Of a DNA stretch of 11,547 nucleotides, positions 1 to 6,227 are shown piece after piece. Source of the DNA: Candidatus Agathobaculum merdigallinarum (GTDB lineage Bacteria > Bacillota > Clostridia > Oscillospirales > Butyricicoccaceae); NCBI GenBank assembly GCA_019115425.1, contig DXDO01000090.1, positions 1 to 11,547 on the forward strand. Direction: 5' to 3'. The notes beneath the pieces are model-generated. The model saw nothing but the letters and a program-made list of their open reading frames with translations, ran no database searches and was not told the origin of the DNA. How positions within the stretch are numbered: position 1 is the first letter of the stretch; each line of letters opens with the position of its first letter. The translations under genes were made by a program, and so were the position numbers.

Positions 1-543
1 GCCTGCGGCGGTGGTGACCACGGCGACGACCTCGTCCCCGTCCTCGGTGATGGTCAGATCGCGCATCAGGTCTTTCATGTTAACGGTTTTTTCGCCGCGT
101 TTGCTTCTCTTGACGATCTCGACCACTGGACGGCGGAACAGCGCGCGCACCGCATCGGCAAAGCCCTCAGGCACCTTGCCTTCAAAGCCCCAGGTGATGC
201 GGTACTGCGACCATTCGATCGCGCCGACCTTCATGCCGCCGTCCTCAAGCGGATAGATTTCGATCGCGCGCAGGCCTTCGGGAAACACGTCGTTGAGCGC
301 TTCGACCGCGTTGACCGGCACGGACTCGGAGGTGATGTTGAAATCCAAAAATTCACACTCGCCGGAGTAACCGGTCGAGAGCGGCAGGGCCACCGACACA
401 TAGGCGTGCTGGTTGAAGCCCTCGGTAAACCAGAGCGGCATCTGGCAGCGCGCCATCGCGCGCTGCATGGTGTGCATCAGATCAAGATGGGAGATGTATT
501 TCGCACGCCCCTCCTTAGCAAATTTCATTCTGGCCTTAAACAC
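1..543 (-). CDS. DUF2344 / TIGR03936 family protein, radical SAM-linked (3' end outside window)
   Basis: The first 181 codons of a reading frame leaving the left edge are visible. The start of the protein carries the family signature: KEGRAKYISHLDLMHTMQRA near residues 11-30, then GFNQHAYVSVALPLSTGYSGE around residues 42-62. These match the N-terminal domain of TIGR03936/DUF2344 proteins, which are encoded directly after TIGR03960 radical SAM genes, as here, and are sometimes fused to them. The molecular function of the family is not established; a partnership with the upstream radical SAM enzyme is inferred from constant linkage. I chose the GTG at 543 because GGGAGG (552-557) lies 8 nt upstream. 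The ATG at 528 lacks a good ribosome binding site. The GTG start overlaps the upstream stop by 8 bases, suggesting translational coupling. In related genomes RNase G and L21 genes often follow, but that part is not in the window. Confidence 0.85.
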   Translation of the reverse strand, partial: MFKARMKFAKEGRAKYISHLDLMHTMQRAMARCQMPLWFTEGFNQHAYVSVALPLSTGYSGECEFLDFNITSESVPVNAVEALNDVFPEGLRAIEIYPLEDGGMKVGAIEWSQYRITWGFEGKVPEGFADAVRALFRRPVVEIVKRSKRGEKTVNMKDLMRDLTITEDGDEVVAVVTTAAG

Positions 544-2371
544 AGCACTTGCCTCCCTTCAGCAGGGCGTTCGCGCCGCAGCCCGCGCATTTCTGCATGC
601 AGTCGGGCGTGACAGCTGCTTCACGGGACAGCTCCCACTCGTGTTTGAGATGCTCCTTGCGCGTGCCGCAGCCGATGTGGTCCCAGGGGAATACCTCGTC
701 CAGCGGACGCTGGCGGGAAGCATAAAACGCAGGGTCAAGGCCGCAGTCGGCAAAGGCCTGCATCCACTTATCAAAATCAAAGCACTGGTCCCAGCCGTCC
801 ATCTTGCAGCCGCGCTGCCAGGCGAGATAGATCGCCCTGCCCTGCCGGCGGTCGCCGCGGGCGATCACGCCCTCGAGCACCGAGGTCTCGGCGTCATGCC
901 AGTTGTAGGTGACGTTTTTGGTTTTCATGATGACCTTCATATGCGCCTGCTTTTCGCGGAACTGCTCGAGCGTGTCCTGCGCGTCCCACTGGAACGGGGT
1001 CTGCGGCTTGGGCACAAAGCAGGAAGCAGATGCTGTGATCCGCACGCCGCGTGCGCGGTTGTTCGTGTTCATGCGCCAGCAATAAGCGACCTTTTTGCAG
1101 ATCTCTGCAATGCCGTCCAGATCCTCGGTGGTTTCGGTCGGCAGGCCGATCATGAAGTACAATTTTACATTGTTCCAGCCGCCCTGAAACGCGATCTCAC
1201 ATGCGTGGAGCACGTCCTCCTCGCGGATGTTCTTGTTGATCACGTCGCGCAGGCGCTGGGTGCCTGCTTCGCAGGCAAAGGTCAGGCCGCTCTTGCGAGT
1301 CTTCTGTACGCGCTGCATCAGCTCAGCACTGAAGCTGTCCGCGCGCAGCGAGGGCAGCGACAGGCTGATATGCCGCGGCTCGCAGTAGTCCAGCATACAT
1401 TCAGTCAGGCCGGACAGGTCGCCGTAGTCGCTGGTGGACAGCGAGGAGAGCGAGATCTCCTCGTAGCCGGAGTTTTTGAGCACGGCTTCCGCCTGTTTGA
1501 GCAGTACTTCCTTGGACTTGGTGCGCAGCGGGCGGTAGGTATGTCCCGCCTGACAGAACCGGCAGCCGCGCGGGCAGCCGCGGAACAGTTCGATCATTGC
1601 GCGGTCAAACACGATGTCGGTCGACGGCACGACAAAGGACTCCGGATAGTACATGGTGTCCAAATCTTTGACAATGCGCTTTTGTACCAGCGCAGGCGCG
1701 CCGTTCGTCGGCGTGACATGATCGATCGTGCCATCCTCGCGGTAAGAAACTTCGTAAAGTGAGGGCACATACACCCCCTCGATCTGCGCCGCCTGCACGA
1801 GGAATTCCTGCTTTGACCAGTTTTCGCGCTTTGCCTTGCGGTACAGGTCGGTAAACTCGAGCATGATCTCTTCGCCGTCGCCGATCATGAACAGGTCGAC
1901 GAAGTCGCAGAGCGGCTCCGGGTTATAGGAACACGGGCCGCCGCACGCAACGATATGCTTGAGTTCGGTGCGGTTTTTTGCCAGCACCGGCACGCCGCCC
2001 AGATCGAGCATGTTCAGAATGTTGGTAAACGACAGCTCGTATTGCAGCGTAAACGCGATGATGTCGAAATCAGAAAGCGGGTCGCCGCTCTCCAGACCAT
2101 ACAGCGGGATGCCGGCCTGCCGCATCTCCGCCTCCATATCGATCCACGGCGCAAAGACGCGCTCGCACCAGATGCCCTTCTGGTCATTCAGCAGCCCGTA
2201 CAGGATGCGCGAGCCGAGGTGCGACATGCCGACCTCGTAGGTGTCGGGAAAGCAGAATGCGAACCGCAGATCCACTTCATCTTTATTTTTCATCACTGAG
2301 CCCCACTCGCCGCCGACATAGCGAGCCGGCTTCTGCACACGGGACAAGATAGATTCCATCTTCTTATGCAA
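536..2371 (-). CDS. TIGR03960 family radical SAM protein with N-terminal B12-binding-like region
   Basis: This 611-residue protein has the TIGR03960 radical SAM architecture. An N-terminal region (about 1-160; VQKPARYVGGEW, MSHLGSRILYGLL) resembles the Rossmann-like cobalamin-binding part of B12-type radical SAM enzymes. The radical SAM core has the 4Fe-4S ligands in RGCPRGCRFCQAG (C266, C270, C273). The family segment SCFVPKPQTPFQW follows near 451-463. The C-terminal tail is Cys-rich (C591, C595, C598, C609, C610) and could bind another metal or cluster. The substrate is unknown for the whole family. The next gene is its usual DUF2344 partner, and linkage to RNase G/L21 in other genomes hints at an RNA or ribosome role (inference only). 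I chose the TTG at 2371, preceded by GGAGG (2380-2384) at 8 nt. A longer frame starting at TTG 2398 would put that site inside the coding region. The usual N-terminus of the family also begins near this point. Confidence 0.88.
   Translation of the reverse strand: MHKKMESILSRVQKPARYVGGEWGSVMKNKDEVDLRFAFCFPDTYEVGMSHLGSRILYGLLNDQKGIWCERVFAPWIDMEAEMRQAGIPLYGLESGDPLSDFDIIAFTLQYELSFTNILNMLDLGGVPVLAKNRTELKHIVACGGPCSYNPEPLCDFVDLFMIGDGEEIMLEFTDLYRKAKRENWSKQEFLVQAAQIEGVYVPSLYEVSYREDGTIDHVTPTNGAPALVQKRIVKDLDTMYYPESFVVPSTDIVFDRAMIELFRGCPRGCRFCQAGHTYRPLRTKSKEVLLKQAEAVLKNSGYEEISLSSLSTSDYGDLSGLTECMLDYCEPRHISLSLPSLRADSFSAELMQRVQKTRKSGLTFACEAGTQRLRDVINKNIREEDVLHACEIAFQGGWNNVKLYFMIGLPTETTEDLDGIAEICKKVAYCWRMNTNNRARGVRITASASCFVPKPQTPFQWDAQDTLEQFREKQAHMKVIMKTKNVTYNWHDAETSVLEGVIARGDRRQGRAIYLAWQRGCKMDGWDQCFDFDKWMQAFADCGLDPAFYASRQRPLDEVFPWDHIGCGTRKEHLKHEWELSREAAVTPDCMQKCAGCGANALLKGGKCCV
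552..557 (-). promoter_or_regulatory. Ribosome binding site deciding the GTG start of the DUF2344 gene
   Basis: GGGAGG on the minus strand lies inside the end of the radical SAM gene, 8 nt before the GTG at 543. It supports a coupled, overlapping start rather than the ATG at 528. Confidence 0.6.
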
Positions 2372-2379
2372 GACGTTTT

Positions 2380-2384
2380 CCTCC
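2380..2384 (-). promoter_or_regulatory. Ribosome binding site deciding the TTG start of the radical SAM gene
   Basis: GGAGG on the minus strand, 8 nt before TTG 2371. The next in-frame ATG (2359) is about 20 nt away, too far for this site, so a TTG start is favoured. Confidence 0.6.
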
Positions 2385-2402
2385 AAAGCAAAATACAAAA
2401 TC

Positions 2403-2411
2403 AGTATAACA
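2403..2411 (-). promoter_or_regulatory. Extended -10 promoter for the radical SAM/DUF2344 operon
   Basis: On the minus strand TGTTATACT contains a TATACT -10 box (2403-2408) and the extended TG motif one base upstream. No good TTGACA-like -35 lies 17 bases further, because that stretch is the terminator of the preceding gene. The promoter would fire about 25 bases before the ribosome binding site, giving a short leader. Confidence 0.5.
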
Positions 2412-2421
2412 TATTTTGCGC

Positions 2422-2458
2422 AAAAAAGCCATACCGGAATACCCAGTATGGCTTTTTT
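2422..2458 (-). terminator. Rho-independent terminator of the metal ATPase operon
   Basis: A perfect 13-bp stem (arms 2422-2434 and 2446-2458, core GCCATAC/GTATGGC) with an 11-nt loop begins directly after the ATPase stop codon. On the minus strand it ends in six T residues, a classical intrinsic terminator. Both arms carry an A6/T6 run, so it could act in either direction, but no gene converges on it from the left. Confidence 0.9.
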
Positions 2459-4915
2459 CTACTTGATGCCCAGTATGCGGGCGGAATTCAGAACGGTCAA
2501 AACGGTGAGCAGCACGTCGGCCGCGACCGCCTGCCACATGTAGGCAACGCCCAGCAAGGTCATCAACACCAGAAGCAGCTTGACCAGAAGAACAAGCACC
2601 ATGTTTTGCAGAGCGATACCGTGTGTCCTGCGGCAGATCCGCATTGCATCGCTCAGCTGCGTCAGCTTATTGGTCATAATTAAAACATTGATCGCGCCCG
2701 CGGACTGGTGTGAGCCGGCTACCCCCATCACCACGCCGACATCCGCCATTTTCAGCTCTTCAACATCGTTGACGCCGTCGCCAATATAGGCGGCTGTACC
2801 GTCTGTCGGGATGGTACGCATCAAGAATTCCATTTTAGAGACCTTTTCTTCCGGCTGCAGGCCGAAATGCACCGTATCAATGCCTATTGCATCAGCAGTC
2901 TGCTGGGCAGGAAGCTCGGTATCGCCTGTCAGGATAACCGTGCGGAGCACGCCCTGACTTTTCAGTCCTTTGATCGCTTCCGCGGCTTCCGCGCGAACAG
3001 TATCCTCCAGAACGATTGCACCGGCATAGTCGCCCTCATACGCAATATAGACCACTGTGCCGCGAATATCCGGCACATTTTTAACGCCGCGTGATACCAT
3101 CAGCCGCCGGTTGCCGACAAGCAGATTGCGGTTGCCGATGCGTGCGCGCACGCCGCGTCCCGGGAACTCTTCAAACTCGCTGATTTTTTGAGGCGCGCTT
3201 TGATATGCGGCAACAATCGCGCGCGCGACCGGATGCGGGGACAGCTGCTCCGCCGCAGCCGCCAGCGCAAGGCAGCTTTCCTGGTTAAAATCCTGTGTGG
3301 CATGAATTTCCTTGACGCGCAGGTTGCCCTCGGTCAGGGTACCGGTTTTATCAAATACAGCCATGCGGAGCTCCGCCATTTTTTCAATGGCTTCGCTGCC
3401 CTTCACATGAATACCCTTCTGCGCCAGACGGCCGTTGCCGCATAAAAAACACAGCGGCACGGAAACCAGCAATGCCGTAGGACAGCAGACGACAAGAATC
3501 GTCAGCGCGCGATAAACCCAGTTTTCAATTGATGTGCTGGAGTGAAACAGCGGCGGAATGACGGACAGCAAAACCGCCAGTACGACAATAATCGGAATGA
3601 ACCGCGCCGCACCATGCGTTACGCTGCTTTCCAGCGATGCCTTTCGCTCCTTCCCCTCATCCTGCACGCGCAGGATCTGGTTGATCGCACAGTCCTCAAA
3701 TTTTGCAGCGGCACGAAGAAGCAGCAAAGAGCCGGTATACAAACTGCCGGCGAGAACCCGTGCATTTTGCATGACCTGCACCGGTTCGCTGTCGCCGGTC
3801 AGCACGGTATCATCCACCGTACCCTCGCCGCGCAGAACAATACCGTCGATCGGGATACGCTCGCCCGAACGAACGAGTACAAAGTTGCCGACACGGATCT
3901 CATCCGGCGATACTTGCCGTTCCTCGCCCTGCATATTAACGAGGCACGCTTTGTCCGGAACAAAAGCAGTCTGCTGAGAGAGCGACTTATGTGTCGAGCT
4001 GAGAACCAGATCGCTCGCCATTTTCCCGACGCCGTGCAGAATCAGTATCAAACTTGCCTCCGCCCGATGTCCCAGCAAAAACGCGCCCAGAGAAGAGATC
4101 AGAATTAACAGATATTCGTCAAAATATTTGCCATGTGTAAAATTGTGGGCGACTTTAACAGCCACAGGGAGCATAGTGATCAAATAGGCGATCAGATGAA
4201 ATGCAAACGAAATCCCCATCTGCTGAAACAGCAGCCCAACAACGAGGAACACTGCCGCAACCGCCAGACGGATCAGGGTAAAACGCATATCCATTGGCGA
4301 CATCGGCTGATATGCGGTTTCTACGCCGGCCGCTTCCCTGCGCGCGTTTTCGCGGCGCAGCCGCGTCTGTTCGCGGCGACGCATACGCGCATGATACTGC
4401 GCCCGCTCAATCAGCGTCATACCGGCTGTTGCATCGTTTTGATCGGGAACAGTTAGGGATGTTTCTGCAACGGATGGAATTTCGGGCACATCCGGCTCTT
4501 GGACCGGCGGTTCATCGACCGGCTCTTCGGCTGGTTTAGGAGCAGTTTCGTCGGAAAGCGGGGATTCTTCCGCCGTGTCTGCTTCCCCATCATCGGGATC
4601 CGAAACTTCCTCAAGCTCTTCTGACGGCTCCTCTGCGGTTTCAGATCGCTCGCTGTTTTCCTGCTGCACCGCTGGCGCGTCCGGGAGCGACTCGTTCTGC
4701 GCTGCGTGCTCCTGAGGCGCTGTTTCAACCGCGTCAGCATGTGCGTCGTTTTCCAAATCGGACAACATATTTTGCAGAAAATCGGTTGGAAATCCCATTC
4801 CGTCTACGTCTACTTGTGCAAGGATATCCTCGGGAGACTCCGCCATAGAGCCATTTTTAGCCGACAGCGTTTCATCCGCCGGCTGTCCCGAAAGGGGGTT
4901 ATTCTTTTCGCTCAT
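2459..4915 (-). CDS. P1B-type heavy-metal-translocating ATPase (Zn/Cd-like) with acidic N-terminal tail
   Basis: This 818-residue membrane pump couples ATP hydrolysis to metal export. Residues 1-165 are a Glu/Asp/Pro/Ala-rich, probably disordered cytosolic tail without cysteine. A basic stretch (about 170-195) precedes the first membrane segments (about 210-300). There is no N-terminal HMA domain and no CxxC. The actuator domain holds TGDS (373-376), the membrane motif is CPT (478-480), the phosphorylation site is DKTGT with D522, the HMA-type HP pair is H561-P562, and the hinge motif is GDGVND (712-717). K779 and D800 in the last two helices fit positions conserved in Zn/Cd pumps such as ZntA. 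The usual motifs are TGES and CPC, so two functional positions deviate. The start is ATG 4915, with AGGAGG about 9 nt upstream. It lies 4 nt after a CadC-like repressor gene, implying metal-induced co-transcription. Zn/Cd/Pb is the likeliest substrate class, but CPT makes this uncertain. Confidence 0.9.
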   Translation of the reverse strand: MSEKNNPLSGQPADETLSAKNGSMAESPEDILAQVDVDGMGFPTDFLQNMLSDLENDAHADAVETAPQEHAAQNESLPDAPAVQQENSERSETAEEPSEELEEVSDPDDGEADTAEESPLSDETAPKPAEEPVDEPPVQEPDVPEIPSVAETSLTVPDQNDATAGMTLIERAQYHARMRRREQTRLRRENARREAAGVETAYQPMSPMDMRFTLIRLAVAAVFLVVGLLFQQMGISFAFHLIAYLITMLPVAVKVAHNFTHGKYFDEYLLILISSLGAFLLGHRAEASLILILHGVGKMASDLVLSSTHKSLSQQTAFVPDKACLVNMQGEERQVSPDEIRVGNFVLVRSGERIPIDGIVLRGEGTVDDTVLTGDSEPVQVMQNARVLAGSLYTGSLLLLRAAAKFEDCAINQILRVQDEGKERKASLESSVTHGAARFIPIIVVLAVLLSVIPPLFHSSTSIENWVYRALTILVVCCPTALLVSVPLCFLCGNGRLAQKGIHVKGSEAIEKMAELRMAVFDKTGTLTEGNLRVKEIHATQDFNQESCLALAAAAEQLSPHPVARAIVAAYQSAPQKISEFEEFPGRGVRARIGNRNLLVGNRRLMVSRGVKNVPDIRGTVVYIAYEGDYAGAIVLEDTVRAEAAEAIKGLKSQGVLRTVILTGDTELPAQQTADAIGIDTVHFGLQPEEKVSKMEFLMRTIPTDGTAAYIGDGVNDVEELKMADVGVVMGVAGSHQSAGAINVLIMTNKLTQLSDAMRICRRTHGIALQNMVLVLLVKLLLVLMTLLGVAYMWQAVAADVLLTVLTVLNSARILGIK

Positions 4916-4919
4916 TCAT

Positions 4920-5294
4920 CTATCCCTCCTGCACGTGGGCAATGCCCTGTGCTAAAATCGTCTGGATATGGTCATCACACAGCGCATAATATACGGTTTT
5001 CCCGCTTTTGCGGCTTTTGACCAGACGCGCCTGCTTTAAAAAACGAAGCTGATGAGAAATGGCGGATTGGCTCATACCGAGCAACGCCGCTATATCGCAA
5101 ACGCATAACTCTCCTGTGACGAGTGCAGTCAGAATCCGCAGCCGCGTTTTATCGGAAAACGCCTTGAAAAAATCCGAAGCCGCAGAAGTAATTTCTTCTC
5201 CAGGCATCGAGGAGCGTGCCAGAACGACGGCATCCATATGGACAACGTGTTCCTCACAGCAATCAACCTCATTTTCCCTCTGCGTCTCTGCCAA
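4920..5294 (-). CDS. ArsR/SmtB family metal-sensing repressor, CadC-like
   Basis: This 124-residue winged-helix repressor would bind its own promoter and release it on metal binding. The core runs from about 38 to 124. The recognition helix segment is GMSQSAISHQLRFLKQARLV, followed by the wing SRKSGKTVYYAL. CadC-type alpha3N metal ligands are visible as CVC (C64, C66) in ELCVCDIA, plus an N-terminal Cys pair (C12, C13). The SmtB-type alpha5 site is also intact in spacing, with D107-x-H109 and H120-xx-E123. Thiol ligands suit Cd/Pb/Bi and the alpha5 set suits Zn. I chose TTG 5294 because AGGAGG (5302-5307) lies 7 nt upstream. A longer frame starting at TTG 5330 would put this site inside the gene. 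The ATPase gene follows after 4 nt, so the two form one operon. The name cadC would be reasonable, but I leave the symbol blank because the metal is unknown. Confidence 0.9.
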   Translation of the reverse strand: MAETQRENEVDCCEEHVVHMDAVVLARSSMPGEEITSAASDFFKAFSDKTRLRILTALVTGELCVCDIAALLGMSQSAISHQLRFLKQARLVKSRKSGKTVYYALCDDHIQTILAQGIAHVQEG

Positions 5295-5301
5295 CAAAAT
5301 C

Positions 5302-5307
5302 CCTCCT
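5302..5307 (-). promoter_or_regulatory. Ribosome binding site deciding the TTG start of the ArsR gene
   Basis: AGGAGG on the minus strand, 7 nt before TTG 5294. It rules against the upstream TTG at 5330 and the ATG at 5312, which would both include it in the coding sequence. Confidence 0.65.
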
Positions 5308-5324
5308 GCCATGCATGAGTACCT

Positions 5325-5347
5325 ATTCAATTATAGTATCATCGAAT
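5325..5347. promoter_or_regulatory. Candidate ArsR operator (imperfect 7-9-7 inverted repeat)
   Basis: On the minus strand ATTCGAT (5347-5341) and ATTGAAT (5331-5325) form an inverted repeat with one mismatch, separated by 9 bp and straddling the -10 box of the repressor promoter. Position and AT-rich dyad character fit ArsR/SmtB/CadC operators, which typically overlap the promoter. Assignment to this repressor is inference. Confidence 0.45.
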
Positions 5348-5361
5348 CGCGTACCTGTCAA
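5333..5361 (-). promoter_or_regulatory. Sigma-A-type promoter of the metal resistance operon
   Basis: Minus strand TTGACA (5361-5356), a 17-bp spacer, then TACTAT (5338-5333). The -35 box is perfect and the spacing ideal. An overlapping TATAAT also exists but at 20 bp spacing. Transcription would start about 20 nt before the AGGAGG of the repressor gene. A dyad covers the -10 box. Confidence 0.65.
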
Positions 5362-5435
5362 GAATAGACAATACGCTTTTGATTTCATAAATGTATTATA
5401 CTCCTACGTGAACTGGAGGCGGGATATAAATATAT

Positions 5436-5464
5436 TTGACATCTCTAAGATGCTGGGATATACT
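5436..5464 (+). promoter_or_regulatory. Sigma-A-type promoter of the PadR operon
   Basis: TTGACA (5436-5441), a 17-bp spacer, then TATACT (5459-5464). The ribosome binding site GGAGG (5493-5497) is 7 nt before ATG 5505. An 8-bp palindrome GGTATACC (5485-5492) sits between the expected start site and the ribosome binding site and could be part of a PadR operator. That last point is speculative. Confidence 0.65.
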
Positions 5465-5504
5465 GTGAATACATCGAATATCAAGGTATACCGGAGGGAT
5501 CGCT

Positions 5505-5855
5505 ATGCCGCGCCAGAAGAATGACAACCTTTTTCCCGGAAGCAATACCCTGCTCGTCCTTGCATTGCTGGAGGACGAGGATAAATACGGCTACCAGATG
5601 ATCCGCGAGTTGGAATGCCGCTCAGATCAAACCTTTTTCATGAAGGAGGGTACGCTCTATCCTATCCTGCACGGATTGGAGGAACGCGGCGAAGTTCGCT
5701 CCTATGAGCGCGAGTCCGAGGCCGGCCGGCGGCGCAGATACTATAAGCTGACACGGCAGGGAGTAAAAACACTTGCGCGCTGCCGTCAGGAATGGGCTGT
5801 GTTCTGCAAGCAGTTCGGCAAGGTAGTCGGGGGTGAGGCATGTGTCCTCGGATGA
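5505..5855 (+). CDS. PadR family transcriptional regulator
   Basis: This 116-residue PadR protein is a dimeric winged-helix regulator that usually represses its own operon and a linked membrane or transport function. Family features are clear: helix YGYQMIREL (28-36), KEGTLYPILHGLEERGEVRSY (47-67) leading to the recognition helix and wing, then SEAGRRRRYYKLTRQGVKTL (71-90), and a short C-terminal dimerisation helix. The length is normal for the short PadR subclass. The start is ATG 5505 with GGAGG 7 nt upstream and a consensus promoter in front. The stop overlaps the start region of the next gene, a typical arrangement for PadR with a HAAS/DUF1700-type membrane partner. The inducer and target genes cannot be read from the sequence. 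Confidence 0.92.
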   Translation: MPRQKNDNLFPGSNTLLVLALLEDEDKYGYQMIRELECRSDQTFFMKEGTLYPILHGLEERGEVRSYERESEAGRRRRYYKLTRQGVKTLARCRQEWAVFCKQFGKVVGGEACVLG

Positions 5856-6165
5856 GCGCATTGCCCGTTTCCTGCATGAAGTGTGCCGCCAGCTGTACTG
5901 GCCGCCCTATCGGGCGCGCGTGCGCCGTGAATTGACCGATCATATTTTATCCCGCGCCGAGTACCTGCAAAATGAGCGAGGCTATTTGCCGGAAGAAGCA
6001 GTGGATGAAGCGATTAAATCGCTGGGAGAGCCGCGCGATCTTGGCAGAAGCCTGCGGCATGCCCGTTTCCCTGCCCGTTATCTTTTCTGTATTCTGTTTA
6101 CCGGTCTGGTCTGGGCGGCGATCGCCGCCTGTCTGGTATATTTGTTCATGCATCTTGCCCTGTAA
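5833..6165 (+). CDS. Small membrane protein with HAAS/permease-prefix-like domain
   Basis: This 110-residue protein has a soluble N-terminal helical domain (about 7-77): RIARFLHEVCRQLYWPPYRARVRRELTDHI, then GYLPEEAVDEAIKSLGEPRDLGRSL. It resembles the permease-prefix/HAAS (DUF1700-like) domains found beside PadR regulators, with the typical EEAxxxAIxxLGxP signature. One transmembrane helix follows (about 84-107), and the protein ends there. It has none of the large permease or channel domains that often follow this prefix. It may sequester or modulate the PadR protein at the membrane (inference from family context). The start is uncertain: GTG 5833 has a modest AAGG 8-9 nt upstream, while GTG 5842 follows a G-rich GGTGAGG at short spacing. 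Either start overlaps the padR end by 14-23 bases, indicating translational coupling. Confidence 0.75.
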   Translation: MRHVSSDERIARFLHEVCRQLYWPPYRARVRRELTDHILSRAEYLQNERGYLPEEAVDEAIKSLGEPRDLGRSLRHARFPARYLFCILFTGLVWAAIAACLVYLFMHLAL

Positions 6166-6201
6166 AAAGCGTTCTGCGGAATTCTCCAGCAGAACGCTTT
6201 T
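6165..6201. terminator. Bidirectional terminator between the PadR operon and cls
   Basis: A 13-bp perfect stem (6165-6177 and 6189-6201, core GCGTTCTGC/GCAGAACGC) with an 11-nt loop. It is flanked by AAAA on the left and TTTT on the right, so it can terminate both converging transcripts. It overlaps the last base of the PadR-partner stop codon and lies 26 bases beyond the cls stop. Confidence 0.88.
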
Positions 6202-6227
6202 CTCATGTTTTGGTCCGGTTTGGCTGC

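Noticed and set aside
413..1762. Long plus-strand open frame of 449 codons opposite the radical SAM gene
   Set aside because: It is antisense to a clearly recognisable radical SAM protein; GC-rich third positions open the opposite strand. It has no family motif and no ribosome binding site.
5216..5524. Small plus-strand open frame of 102 codons across the divergent promoter region
   Set aside because: It overlaps the start of the ArsR gene, both promoters and the PadR ribosome binding site, has no ribosome binding site and has no recognisable features.
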